Position numbers and translations under genes: made by a program
The notes under the pieces: generated by a model
Told to the model about the DNA's origin: nothing
The model's input: the letters and a program-made list of their open reading frames with translations, nothing else
Databases searched by the model: none
Part shown: positions 35,011 through 45,069 of the stretch, piece by piece
Layout of the letters: each line of letters starts with the position of its first letter
Numbering within the stretch: the stretch's first letter is position 1
Source of the DNA: Paramecium pentaurelia
Taxonomy: Eukaryota > Ciliophora > Oligohymenophorea > Peniculida > Parameciidae
DNA: 64,000 nucleotides
NCBI GenBank assembly: GCA_905183005.1
Contig: CAJJDO010000159.1
Location: forward strand, 182,448-246,447
Reading direction: 5' to 3'

Positions 35011-35128
35011 TTAAATAAACAAACGAAATAAATATATATATAGATCTATTATTGCTTAATAATTTTATTATATTCAATCCTTAATCATTAAGGTGATAAA
35101 ACAAATTTAATAACTTGCTGAAACCACT

Positions 35129-35342
35129 TCATTAGTTTCTAGGATTGTTTATTGTATTTTTTGTTTACATTTTTATCAATTCATATAAATATTAGTATTT
35201 CTATAAAAAATATGAAATAATTATTGAATACAATTTTTAACATATATTTTATATTCTCTTGTGTAAATGCTAAAATTTAAAACAATCCTAAAATTTCATC
35301 ACCTGCTTCTTATTATTCAAACTTTTCTTAATTGCTTCCCAT
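35129..35342 (-). CDS. Small hypothetical protein, 60 aa
   Basis: An ATG at 35342 begins MGSNQEKFEQQEAGDEILGL, and a 31-nt intron at 35201-35231 with good ends joins it to a second exon ending INNPRN. Spliced length is a multiple of three. The N-terminal glycine after Met and the following Ser could suit N-myristoylation. It may be a genuine small gene; no relatives are recognised. Confidence 0.48.
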
Positions 35343-35775
35343 ATATATCACTTGAATCAGATTTATAGTATTGTTATTTTTATTTACTATTATGTTAATT
35401 GTTATATGATAATACAATTTAATATTTTCATAGAAATATTAAATTATGTTAATTAAAAAATATATCAGATAAATAATTAATTAGATAATCTTTTCTTTTA
35501 AATTATTCAAAAGAAGCTCTTTTATCTAGGTATGGTTCTTATTTATTGGATGAAAATTGATTATAAAATAATATTAAACTTTAATAAATTGATTATGTGT
35601 TAAGAAAAAATCTTATTGATTATTAGCCTTATAATAATCATCTAAAATTAGGGTAAACAGCTATACTTGTACTTGTTTGCATATTTCATTTAATTTTTTG
35701 TGAGAGAAGATAAAATTTCCAAAATTTTTTGAATGTTTCATATCAACTAAAAAAATTCATATATTTTTATTAAAT

Positions 35776-36021
35776 ATGTTGTTTTTAATAGTTCAATGCT
35801 CTAATTATATTTGCTAAACTTCCTGTTGTAATTATTAGAATGAATGTTCTTTGGATGATTGTACACATTTTGACTATGTATATAACATATAAATTTAGAG
35901 AGATACCATTAATTACTTTACATTAGCAATTCAATTGGCTTTTCTAATAATATCTATAGCGATACTTTTTTTATCAAATACTCCTAATTACTAAGTCGTA
36001 CAACAAAGATAACCATTATGA
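35776..36021 (+). CDS. Small cysteine-rich membrane protein, 81 aa
   Basis: An intronless 81-residue frame. A short hydrophobic start MLFLIVQ is followed by a compact cysteine cluster, CSNYICQTSCCNYQNEC then LDDC (seven Cys within 23 residues). A single strong membrane segment, YFTLAIQLAFLIISIAILFL, comes next, and a short polar tail ending VVQQRQPL. The layout suggests a small type I surface or vesicle protein with a disulphide-bonded head. It ends 39 bp from the stop of the convergent VPS37-like gene. I do not recognise the family. Confidence 0.6.
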
Positions 36022-36060
36022 ATGTAATTAATATGTTAAATCAATTATGAGATATTCAAA

Positions 36061-37144
36061 TCAGTTTTTATATTTATTTTAAAGAGTTCTCAAACAATAT
36101 TATCTCTTTTAAATGGATATTTAATATTCCTTCCTTTTTCCCAAATATTCTTTAATATCTTTTTCGAATTTCTTTTCATCTTCCTCATTAATTTTATTAT
36201 CGTATTTTTCTTCTCTATACTATTCTAACATTTATATTTTTTTTTCCAATACTCTTGCTAATTCTTTATCAGAGAATGACTAAAAATTTTTAATTCAAAT
36301 TTACTTTAGCTAATTTCTAACAAAATTAATCTAAAGGATATGCTTCAATTTAAATTCCTGTAAAATGTTACAATTCCGCTTCTACTTCTAACTTTAACTA
36401 TGCGTTCTCGCTCATAATTTATTAAATAGATTCTAATCATTTTATATTCTAAAATACCTCCAATTAAATTATTTTATTATGCTCTTTCCACAATCAATTT
36501 ACAAATTTTTTTATATTCTTCTAATTACATTATAAATGGAGTTAAATCACGCTACAAATTTTCTTAAAATTGGTTTGGGGAACAATTAGTAAATAGTTTT
36601 CTTACTTCAACAGTTTAAATTGTTTTTATTTGTTTTTAAAATTAATCATCTGGGTTTTTCATCAAAAGCTCGATCATATAATCATCCTCAGGAGCTTCTG
36701 TTGCAAATTGATTCACAATATCTTTCATCATTTAAATAAGTGAGTCATTCCACTTAACCTTTATCTACCATGTATCAGGATCAATCAATCTATGATTCAT
36801 TTATTTTGTAGCAAATATTTATGGTTGACTCTTAGGAAAATCATAATGAAAAACTCTAAATCAGTTAAATTCTTACATCATGATCATGATAGTGATTTTT
36901 GAACTTAATTCAGCTATGTAAACATCTTAGCCTAAATTTTTATAGAAGTCTAAGTTCAATTTCTTTATTTTAAAGTGTATTTAAGCCTCTTATATCTAAA
37001 CTTCTATTTTCAAATCCCTACATATATCCAAAATATTATTAACCTTTATTATTTATCCTGCTCATTTTGCTAATTCAGTATTTTTGAGTGATTCTCTATC
37101 AAAATTTTGGAAAGAATTTTTGTATCTAATAGTTCTGAATCCAT
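36061..37144 (-). CDS. VPS37-like ESCRT-I subunit
   Basis: Spliced length 328 residues. The first half resembles the degenerate ubiquitin-conjugating-like fold of VPS37A: HYDFPKSQPQIFATKQMNHR then LIDPDTWQIKVKWNDSLIQM. The second half is helical and fits the Mod(r) domain: MQLEEYKKICKLIVERAQQN, QQIMSENAQLKLEVEAELQH and DKELARVLEKKIQMLEQYRE. ESCRT-I sorts ubiquitinated cargo into multivesicular bodies. Introns are inferred at 36996-37021, 36856-36876, 36433-36457 and 36280-36304. Spliced length is exact. Other Mod(r)-like helical proteins cannot be excluded. Confidence 0.62.
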
Positions 37145-37992
37145 ATTTATAATAAATTAATATTATTTATAATTAAAAATAAGTATTTTTAATTCATTTA
37201 TTTTTAATTTCTCATTGTTAATATTATTGATTAATGTATTAATTTTAGAGATTATGGGGATCTAATCCTTTGTAAAATCCAATTTTATTATTATAAACTA
37301 TAATCCATATTTTATGACCTGTTATTAATAATTATAGTTATCTTTCAATAAATAAATCTTCTTAATACTTATATACCAATCATAAATTCGATAACATTTA
37401 TTTTTACTTTAATCTTTGTGATAATCCTAAATATCTGATTGTCAAAACCAAAATAATAATAATTTTTTTTTTCATATTAATTTACTATTTATTCATCATG
37501 ATTTTTAGATTTCTTTAATTTATTAGCGCTTCAGAAATTTACATGATTATTTATGATTTATTCATAAATTGTTTTATACATTGAATTATTATTTTAATTA
37601 CATAAAGGATGGATCATTATATTTAATGACCATCGATAAAAGAATTATAAAAAATAATCTATAACTACTTTTCATGATCTAATGATTTCTATGTAGAATG
37701 ATTATTTATTTCTTCTTTGTCAAATCACATATTATATAATCTATTAATAATTTAACAAAATCTCTAGCCAATAGAAAAGTATTCAAAATGCTTATCATCA
37801 AAATCTTGAGATCAATTGGTTCAGATGATAGTATAATAAATAATTTAAGTTTGAAAAAATACAGTTAAGTTTCTGTAAGCTTTTTCCTTTTATTATTATT
37901 ATTATATCTTCTTCTATTCTGATTCAATCAGACTTCAAGAAAATATTTATTTTAATACATAATTTATTTAGAATAATTATTATAAAATAAAT
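37145..37992. other. Intergenic stretch, one doubtful short ORF
   Basis: About 850 bp between the VPS37-like start and the stop of the next minus-strand gene. A plus-strand frame at 37698-37922 (74 codons ending in a hydrophobic Leu run) is open, but I see no reason to call it a gene. Confidence 0.4.
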
Positions 37993-39294
37993 TCATACTA
38001 TAAAAAGTTTGGATTTTTGATAACAATGATTAGTTTTCAAGATTTTTTTTATTGAGTTTTCATTTTTCTAATTTACTCCTTGAGTATTTGATTTTAATTG
38101 CGGTTTATTTTGATTAATATTATTATTAATTATCTATTACTTATATTTTTTCTGACCAGATTTTTTCAGTTCTTCATGATTTTTTGATTTTCTATCTCTA
38201 TCTAACTCCCATTTCATCTGGTAATCTTATAATTTTATTCTTAGAATTAATGATTGGTTCTTATCATTTCCTGATCTTTAAATCGACTCTTTACTATTTG
38301 AACGACTAGAGTTATTATATGAATATTAGTTATTGATAAATTACTTAACATTTGATCTATTGTTGGGGAAGCTTGTTTTTAGATTTAATATCTTATTTAA
38401 TCTTGATTACTAACATTATTAATAATATACATTTTTGGTTTCTGTTAATTAAACAATAATTTTAGAATCTTTTTTATTTGATGAGGATCTGCTGCTGATG
38501 CTATAATTTGTTTATTAACTTTTTGGTCGAGATTAATTATTCTTTTCATTGATATGATATTTCTAAACAAATGAAGTAGATCTTTAAGATAATTATTTTC
38601 TAAAATTTGAACCAGAAAACTATTTTGATGAAACCTTTTCATTTTCTTTAGAAATTTATATTTTTTCCTATTAAATTTTTGAGTCCTTCATTATTAAGTA
38701 TAGTCTCTCTAGAGTTTCCTTAATTATCTAAAATGTTTCATTATTAGATGAGTTGTCTAATGGTGAAATGGAGTTTAAAATTTCACGAGAGTTTTCATAA
38801 TTTTTGAAAATACATTTCTTCTAGAAAGCATCATGATCATTAACTATTGATAAAATCTCATTTGTATTTTTCAAGCATTCTTTAATATACTACCAATCAA
38901 AATTGATTTTATCATTTTTAGATGTTGTAATGATTCCATTTAGCAATGTGGTTAATGCTTATGTTATTTAAATTATATAATAAGGAGGTTTTATCATTAA
39001 TCTCAGTTGCTAATATAGGTTTCTTTTGTACATTCAGAAATTTATATGTGAACCTATTTCTTAGAGATTATCTCTACATTTCTGTTAATAATAAAACTTT
39101 ACTATAAATTATCAATTTATTATTTAAAAAAGAAATTATCAATGCTCTAGCTTCTAAGAAGTTCAATTTACTCATCATAATGAAAATGAATAATTGAAAA
39201 ATAAACAGCTAATTCTGAAATTATTTTAGAAAACAATTTTTTATATTTTCAATAGTTTTAACATATAATCAATGACATATTTATTCAATTAATA
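37584..39294 (+). repeat. 1,711-bp direct repeat, copy 1
   Basis: This block is repeated at 39296-41006 at an offset of 1,712 bp, with a single N at 39295 between. All lines compared are identical, including noncoding DNA. An exact repeat abutting a one-base gap is the mark of an unmerged overlap between two contigs. Confidence 0.93.
37993..39178 (-). CDS. Hypothetical Ser/Asn/Gln-rich protein, 387 aa (copy 1)
   Basis: Spliced length 387 residues after removal of a 22-nt intron at 39009-39030, which is needed to join KFLN to QLRLMIKPPYY. The N-terminal 130 residues look folded (LTTLLNGIITTSKND, FDWQYIKECLKNTNEIL), while residues 190-387 are basic and disordered, with SSRSSSNKKDSKIIVQ and NNSSRSNSKESIQRSGN. 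ATG 39178 is chosen; a second ATG follows at once. No family is recognised. An identical copy lies in the neighbouring repeat, so only one gene probably exists. Confidence 0.62.
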
Positions 39295-39295
39295 N

Positions 39296-41006
39296 AATTA
39301 TTATTTTAATTACATAAAGGATGGATCATTATATTTAATGACCATCGATAAAAGAATTATAAAAAATAATCTATAACTACTTTTCATGATCTAATGATTT
39401 CTATGTAGAATGATTATTTATTTCTTCTTTGTCAAATCACATATTATATAATCTATTAATAATTTAACAAAATCTCTAGCCAATAGAAAAGTATTCAAAA
39501 TGCTTATCATCAAAATCTTGAGATCAATTGGTTCAGATGATAGTATAATAAATAATTTAAGTTTGAAAAAATACAGTTAAGTTTCTGTAAGCTTTTTCCT
39601 TTTATTATTATTATTATATCTTCTTCTATTCTGATTCAATCAGACTTCAAGAAAATATTTATTTTAATACATAATTTATTTAGAATAATTATTATAAAAT
39701 AAATTCATACTATAAAAAGTTTGGATTTTTGATAACAATGATTAGTTTTCAAGATTTTTTTTATTGAGTTTTCATTTTTCTAATTTACTCCTTGAGTATT
39801 TGATTTTAATTGCGGTTTATTTTGATTAATATTATTATTAATTATCTATTACTTATATTTTTTCTGACCAGATTTTTTCAGTTCTTCATGATTTTTTGAT
39901 TTTCTATCTCTATCTAACTCCCATTTCATCTGGTAATCTTATAATTTTATTCTTAGAATTAATGATTGGTTCTTATCATTTCCTGATCTTTAAATCGACT
40001 CTTTACTATTTGAACGACTAGAGTTATTATATGAATATTAGTTATTGATAAATTACTTAACATTTGATCTATTGTTGGGGAAGCTTGTTTTTAGATTTAA
40101 TATCTTATTTAATCTTGATTACTAACATTATTAATAATATACATTTTTGGTTTCTGTTAATTAAACAATAATTTTAGAATCTTTTTTATTTGATGAGGAT
40201 CTGCTGCTGATGCTATAATTTGTTTATTAACTTTTTGGTCGAGATTAATTATTCTTTTCATTGATATGATATTTCTAAACAAATGAAGTAGATCTTTAAG
40301 ATAATTATTTTCTAAAATTTGAACCAGAAAACTATTTTGATGAAACCTTTTCATTTTCTTTAGAAATTTATATTTTTTCCTATTAAATTTTTGAGTCCTT
40401 CATTATTAAGTATAGTCTCTCTAGAGTTTCCTTAATTATCTAAAATGTTTCATTATTAGATGAGTTGTCTAATGGTGAAATGGAGTTTAAAATTTCACGA
40501 GAGTTTTCATAATTTTTGAAAATACATTTCTTCTAGAAAGCATCATGATCATTAACTATTGATAAAATCTCATTTGTATTTTTCAAGCATTCTTTAATAT
40601 ACTACCAATCAAAATTGATTTTATCATTTTTAGATGTTGTAATGATTCCATTTAGCAATGTGGTTAATGCTTATGTTATTTAAATTATATAATAAGGAGG
40701 TTTTATCATTAATCTCAGTTGCTAATATAGGTTTCTTTTGTACATTCAGAAATTTATATGTGAACCTATTTCTTAGAGATTATCTCTACATTTCTGTTAA
40801 TAATAAAACTTTACTATAAATTATCAATTTATTATTTAAAAAAGAAATTATCAATGCTCTAGCTTCTAAGAAGTTCAATTTACTCATCATAATGAAAATG
40901 AATAATTGAAAAATAAACAGCTAATTCTGAAATTATTTTAGAAAACAATTTTTTATATTTTCAATAGTTTTAACATATAATCAATGACATATTTATTCAA
41001 TTAATA
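39296..41006 (+). repeat. 1,711-bp direct repeat, copy 2
   Basis: Second copy of 37584-39294. It runs on past its end into the reverse-transcriptase remnant, which shows which copy is continuous with the right-hand sequence. Confidence 0.93.
39705..40890 (-). CDS. Hypothetical Ser/Asn/Gln-rich protein (copy 2)
   Basis: Base-for-base repeat of the gene at 37993-39178, intron at 40721-40742. It is most likely the same gene counted twice by the scaffold. Confidence 0.55.
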
Positions 41007-41560
41007 CTCCTAAATCTACATCTTGTAATAAGTTTAGTTTTTGTCAAATTAACCTTGAAATTATATGCCTTAGCCAAAACCATAAATGTCATTGCAATAT
41101 CATCAATAATATTATGGTTAGCTACAATTGCTAAGACATCTGCATAAGCCATTATCTTAACACCTTCATAAAATCCTCTTTAATTTTTTCTAACCCTTAT
41201 TTCCTGATAATCATTCTAAGTTCCACACTTAATTTTAATAAATTTTTTAATCTTAATAATTGCCTGATTAAAGTAAATATCAAATAGAAAATATTATTTT
41301 TTTCACCCATAAAGGTTGATTTTCTCATTTTAGCAATATATAGATAATATTAATTTTTTTAAACTTTTGACATATTACATTCAATATTGTTTTATTGTAT
41401 TTACTTTCCTTTAGTAATTTCAGACTCCATAACACTTAATTTTCATTGTTAAGTGATAACAAGCATTTATTATTTACTCTCTCACTTCTTGTTCCTAAAT
41501 AAGTAATATTTGTGATATAATCGTATATATAAATTTACCTAGATCCTTATGTAATAGTCT
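40997..41560 (-). pseudogene. Reverse transcriptase remnant (non-LTR type)
   Basis: Translated minus-strand pieces look like part of a retrotransposon reverse transcriptase: LNVICQKFKKINI, FLFDIYFNQAI, then KIMAYADVLAIVANHN, and KVNLTKTKLIT. The catalytic box is YADV where active enzymes have YADD or FADD, and a TGA and a frame change interrupt the region near 41310. The neighbouring segment with ITNITYLGTRSERVNNKCLL may also belong to it. The left boundary is a TGA at 40997; the right boundary is only approximate. Confidence 0.58.
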
Positions 41561-41928
41561 CTATCTCGTGCTCAATCTCTAATTTCATCTAATTCATTTT
41601 AATTAGATTATTTCCTCATTTTTATAAACTTTTAATTGAATTGTTCAATCCTTAATTTTAAAATTTTAACAGTATCAACCATCCAATGTGTTACATCGGA
41701 TTGAACAGTCCGAATGAGTTAATTATTGATGTTTTTTGCTTAATGATGTAAATTCGCCATAGATTGGTGTAGTTTATTGGATTTGGTAGCAAATTCTGAT
41801 TAGAATTAATTTTATATTATTTAATATTTTATTTTAACTTTGAAATGTAAATTCTAATTCCATATTTATAGAATAAATGTTTACATTAGTTAATATTTAA
41901 ATTGTTATATTTATTATGATATATATTT

Positions 41929-42012
41929 AACTTTAATTAAATTTAATTATACAATTCTAAATACTATTTAACTTTAAATAAATGCAATTATAAAATTCTA
42001 AATCTAATAAAT
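41929..42012 (+). repeat. Short tandem repeat at the left transposon flank
   Basis: Two units of about 41-43 bp, each starting AACTTTAA and containing ATTCTAAAT, stand in tandem. A similar unit in the same orientation (containing AATTATAAAATTCTAAAT) follows the transposon at about 45078-45112, so the element seems to sit inside this small array. Confidence 0.55.
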
Positions 42013-42032
42013 GTTTATATTAATTATTGTAT

Positions 42033-42034
42033 TA
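42033..42034. other. TA target-site duplication, left
   Basis: The dinucleotide TA directly flanks the left inverted repeat and matches the TA at 45068-45069 on the right, as expected for Tc1/mariner insertion. Confidence 0.6.
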
Positions 42035-42708
42035 TAAATATTATATTTTTTAAATTATTTATCGTGAATTTAATCTGTGTTGTTTGTAGATTTGTTATTA
42101 TTTTTCATCATTTTTTTATTTATTACCATGATGATAGCCCTTAAGAATACAGTGAAATCCTTTTACTGAAGTCAAAATGTGTTGATTTAAATTATGTATT
42201 TATAATTAGATAAAATTCAACTCATAAATCATTCATTTTTTAGCAGTCCATTAGTTTTACAAACACCTTAAAATAATATTTCTCAATTCTATTATTATTG
42301 ATATTCTTTATGCTTTTGTGAATTTCATTATTAACAGCAATCATTGTTCTAAGGAGGAAGTTAAAGATGATTGATTTTGTTGATTATATGCTATTTTAGA
42401 AATTGTTCCTTATGAATAGATGCATTATCTAAAATCAAAAAATACAAACCTCTACCAAATTTTTCATTACACAATTAAATTAAACGTGCAAGAAAGTTTT
42501 TCATAATATGAGCGTCGACATTTGTTCTAATACATTGAAAAAGAAACAATCCTTGTCCAATATCACCTATTATATTTATCCTTTTGGTAATTGTAATAAA
42601 ATTTGAATGGAGTTTTTATCCAACTTAGCTCCATACCTTTTACAGATAATCATTCCCAAACCCACTTTCATCAATATAAATTGGGTATAAGTTATTCTAA
42701 ATCAAAAA
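42035..42708 (+). repeat. Left terminal inverted repeat
   Basis: Begins TAAATATTATATTTTTTAAA and is the reverse complement of 44394-45067 with few mismatches and no evident indels (positions sum to 87,102). It differs from the right copy at several bases, for example GTCGAC at 42514 against the complement of TTCGAT. Confidence 0.88.
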
Positions 42709-43451
42709 TAAAAATTATAAAGCATATTGCACTCTTTACTCTTTATTTATTTATGTTGTAGCCTGCATGCTTACTTTAGAGGTTTTTTTGTAAGAATATC
42801 CAATTTATTTGGAATATTTTCTAAATTACGAAATTGATAGCTCTTCTCTGGTCACATTAAATTGGATTAAAAAATCCTTATATATATTTTAAATTGAAAA
42901 AAGGTTTGAGATGTTTTCTTATCTGACATATTTAGAAACCCATATTGAGTGATCATTAACAAATTCAAAAGGATGAATATAATGAAAATTTTAATTTATT
43001 TCTATTTCCTTGTGCAAATATTTTAATCTCTCTATTGACAATCCCAAAATAACAGATTAAGAAACTAATGATATATGATTTTCATGTATTCTATGTAAAA
43101 TTGATTTAATTTTGAAATTGAAGGGAATATTTTTAACGACTATTTTTTATTGTCTCTTTTGCCTTTTGATTTCTCTGTTATTTTTTTTTTAGAATTTCAT
43201 GAAATAAACTTCGATTTTACTCTAACAAAAGTCCCAAGCCTCCTAAAATTCCAGAGTCACAATTTCTAAAGGAATTCTATATAATCTCACCGAAAATCGT
43301 TAAAGTTGTTTATAATCTTGACAAAATTCATCGCAAATATGATCTTTCTCTAGTATTTGTTAAAAATTGTATTTATTATAATCTAATATTGAGTTAAATA
43401 TCTATTACTAATTGAATCCTCTAAATCTTCTCTCTAATACTCAATTTGCAT
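42325..43451 (-). CDS. IS630/Tc1/mariner transposase
   Basis: Spliced length 366 residues with one 26-nt intron at 43383-43408; the length is an exact multiple of three. The N-terminal 180 residues contain helical, basic segments including a KNNREIKRQKRQQKI stretch followed by IKSILHRIHENHISLVSQ and a helix-turn-helix-like region. The catalytic core has the first acid in IYIDESGFGND and the second in LYFLILDNASIHKEQF. The frame then ends LQLPPQNND shortly before the third acid would be expected (about 34 residues after the second). A different frame just downstream reads NNEIHKSIKNINNNRIEKYY and may be the lost C-terminus. Transposases of this family cut and join DNA at TA sites. Activity is uncertain. 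Confidence 0.82.
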
Positions 43452-43680
43452 ATGTATGACTCTATTTCTTTTAATTAATTAAATAAACAAAAATAAAATA
43501 TTAATTTGAAAAAAAATTTGTTTAATACATAATTTTTTAAACTTGAATGTATTATAAAAAAGCATTAAAATTTGATTAGCTATATTTATTTGTTAATTCA
43601 AGATATAAATTTTGAAATCAAAATAAAAATTCTGAATTCGAGAAAAATAATTAGAATTAAATTTTTAATTAAGGTGAGAA

Positions 43681-44253
43681 ATGGCTATTTCAATCTAATA
43701 AGCAAATGCTGCAGTAGGATCATTAGATTCAGCTTATTATTCATTAATCATTAAAGGGTTTTATATTCCAAAAAGATAATGTGCAGCAATTACGACAGAA
43801 TATCTATTTAAAATTATGACAAACAAAGTATTTCGAATCGCCTCATCGGATATCAAAATAGGTCAACTGCTAAAGCAAGTATAGAAGCTTGATTTATGGA
43901 TGTTGATATAGGAAATTAATGTTTCAAAACCTTGGGGATTTGATGAAAATCATTTACCTGATAAATAATGGATGATTAATGTGTTTCACACCTTAAGAGA
44001 TAATCACGATGTATTTAGACACAACATTCCTGAAAGTATGTCTATTGTAACTTAACAAGAACTAAAGTAAATATCTAAAAATAATTTAGAATGCTGTAAG
44101 AATTTAACACTTCACTTCATCGAAAATCATAAGGGAGATTTTTTAAACGATCAAAAAGTCAAGCTAAATTGTATAAAGATTATAAGTTAAAAGAGAAAAT
44201 AGAAAAACAAAAAAGAAAAAAAGAATAAAAAATCAAATATATTAACACTTTGA
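43681..44253 (+). CDS. Second transposon ORF, 190 aa
   Basis: An intact frame divergent from the transposase, starting 230 bp from it. It opens MAISIQQANAAVGSLDSAYY and contains WGFDENHLPDKQWMINVFHT, LRDNHDVFRHNIPESM, and a strongly basic C-terminus (SQKRKQKNKKEKKNKK). A GT...AG stretch near 43876-43908 could be an in-frame intron. I do not recognise the family; no tyrosine recombinase catalytic motif is visible. The basic tail suggests nucleic-acid binding. It may help transposition or be a captured gene. Confidence 0.6.
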
Positions 44254-44393
44254 AATAATAGATTGAATAAATTAACTAAAATGAGATTTAAGAGGAACAG
44301 ATAATGTTGAATCAAATCAATTGATATATGTAAATATTTCATAATATAACAAAAAGCAAAATTCATTGTATTTTATTTTTGTCTTTTTATATT

Positions 44394-45067
44394 TTTTTGA
44401 TTTAGAATAACTTATACCCAATTTATATTGATGAAAGTGAGTTTGGGAATGATTATCTGTAAAAGGTATGGAGCTAAGTTGGATAAAAACTCCATTCAAA
44501 TTTTATTACAATTACCAAAAGGATAAATATAATAGGTGATATTGGACAAGGATTGTTTCTTTTTCAATGTATTAGAACAAATTTCGATGCTCATATTATG
44601 AAAAACTTTCTTGCACGTTTAATTTAATTGTGTAATGAAAAATTTGGTAGAGGTTTGTATTTTTTGATTTTAGATAATGCATCTATTCATAAGGAACAAT
44701 TTCTAAAATAGCATATAATCAACAAAATCAATCATCTTTAACTTCCTCCTTAGAACAATGATTGCTGTTAATAATGAAATTCACAAAAGCATAAAGAATA
44801 TCAATAATAATAGAATTGAGAAATATTATTTTAAGGTGTTTGTAAAACTAATGGACTGCTAAAAAATGAATGATTTATGAGTTGAATTTTATCTAATTAT
44901 AAATACATAATTTAAATCAACACATTTTGACTTCAGTAAAAGGATTTCACTGTATTCTTAAGGGCTATCATCATGGTAATAAATAAAAAAATGATGAAAA
45001 ATAATAACAAATCTACAAACAACACAGATTAAATTCACGATAAATAATTTAAAAAATATAATATTTA
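44394..45067 (-). repeat. Right terminal inverted repeat with transposase 3' half
   Basis: Reverse complement of the left repeat. On the plus strand it carries the transposase core from IYIDESEFGND to LILDNASIHKEQF, without a start, so it is only a partial copy. The core has Glu where the full gene has Gly (DESE against DESG), and Phe where the full gene has Val. Confidence 0.88.
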
Positions 45068-45069
45068 TA
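45068..45069. other. TA target-site duplication, right
   Basis: Partner of the TA at 42033-42034. Confidence 0.6.

Larger units (their letters stand above)
42035..45067. mobile_element. Tc1/mariner-type transposon with long terminal inverted repeats
   Basis: A 3,033-bp unit bounded by inverted repeats of about 674 bp (42035-42708 and 44394-45067), with TA at both outer borders. Inside are an intact 366-residue transposase frame on the minus strand and a second, divergent 190-residue frame on the plus strand. The transposase 3' half lies within the left repeat, so the right repeat carries a second copy of that half in opposite orientation. Long repeats, TA flanks and an IS630/Tc1 transposase resemble the Tec elements of Euplotes and the Sardine/Thon elements of Paramecium germline DNA. 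It is not assigned to a named family. Confidence 0.85.
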
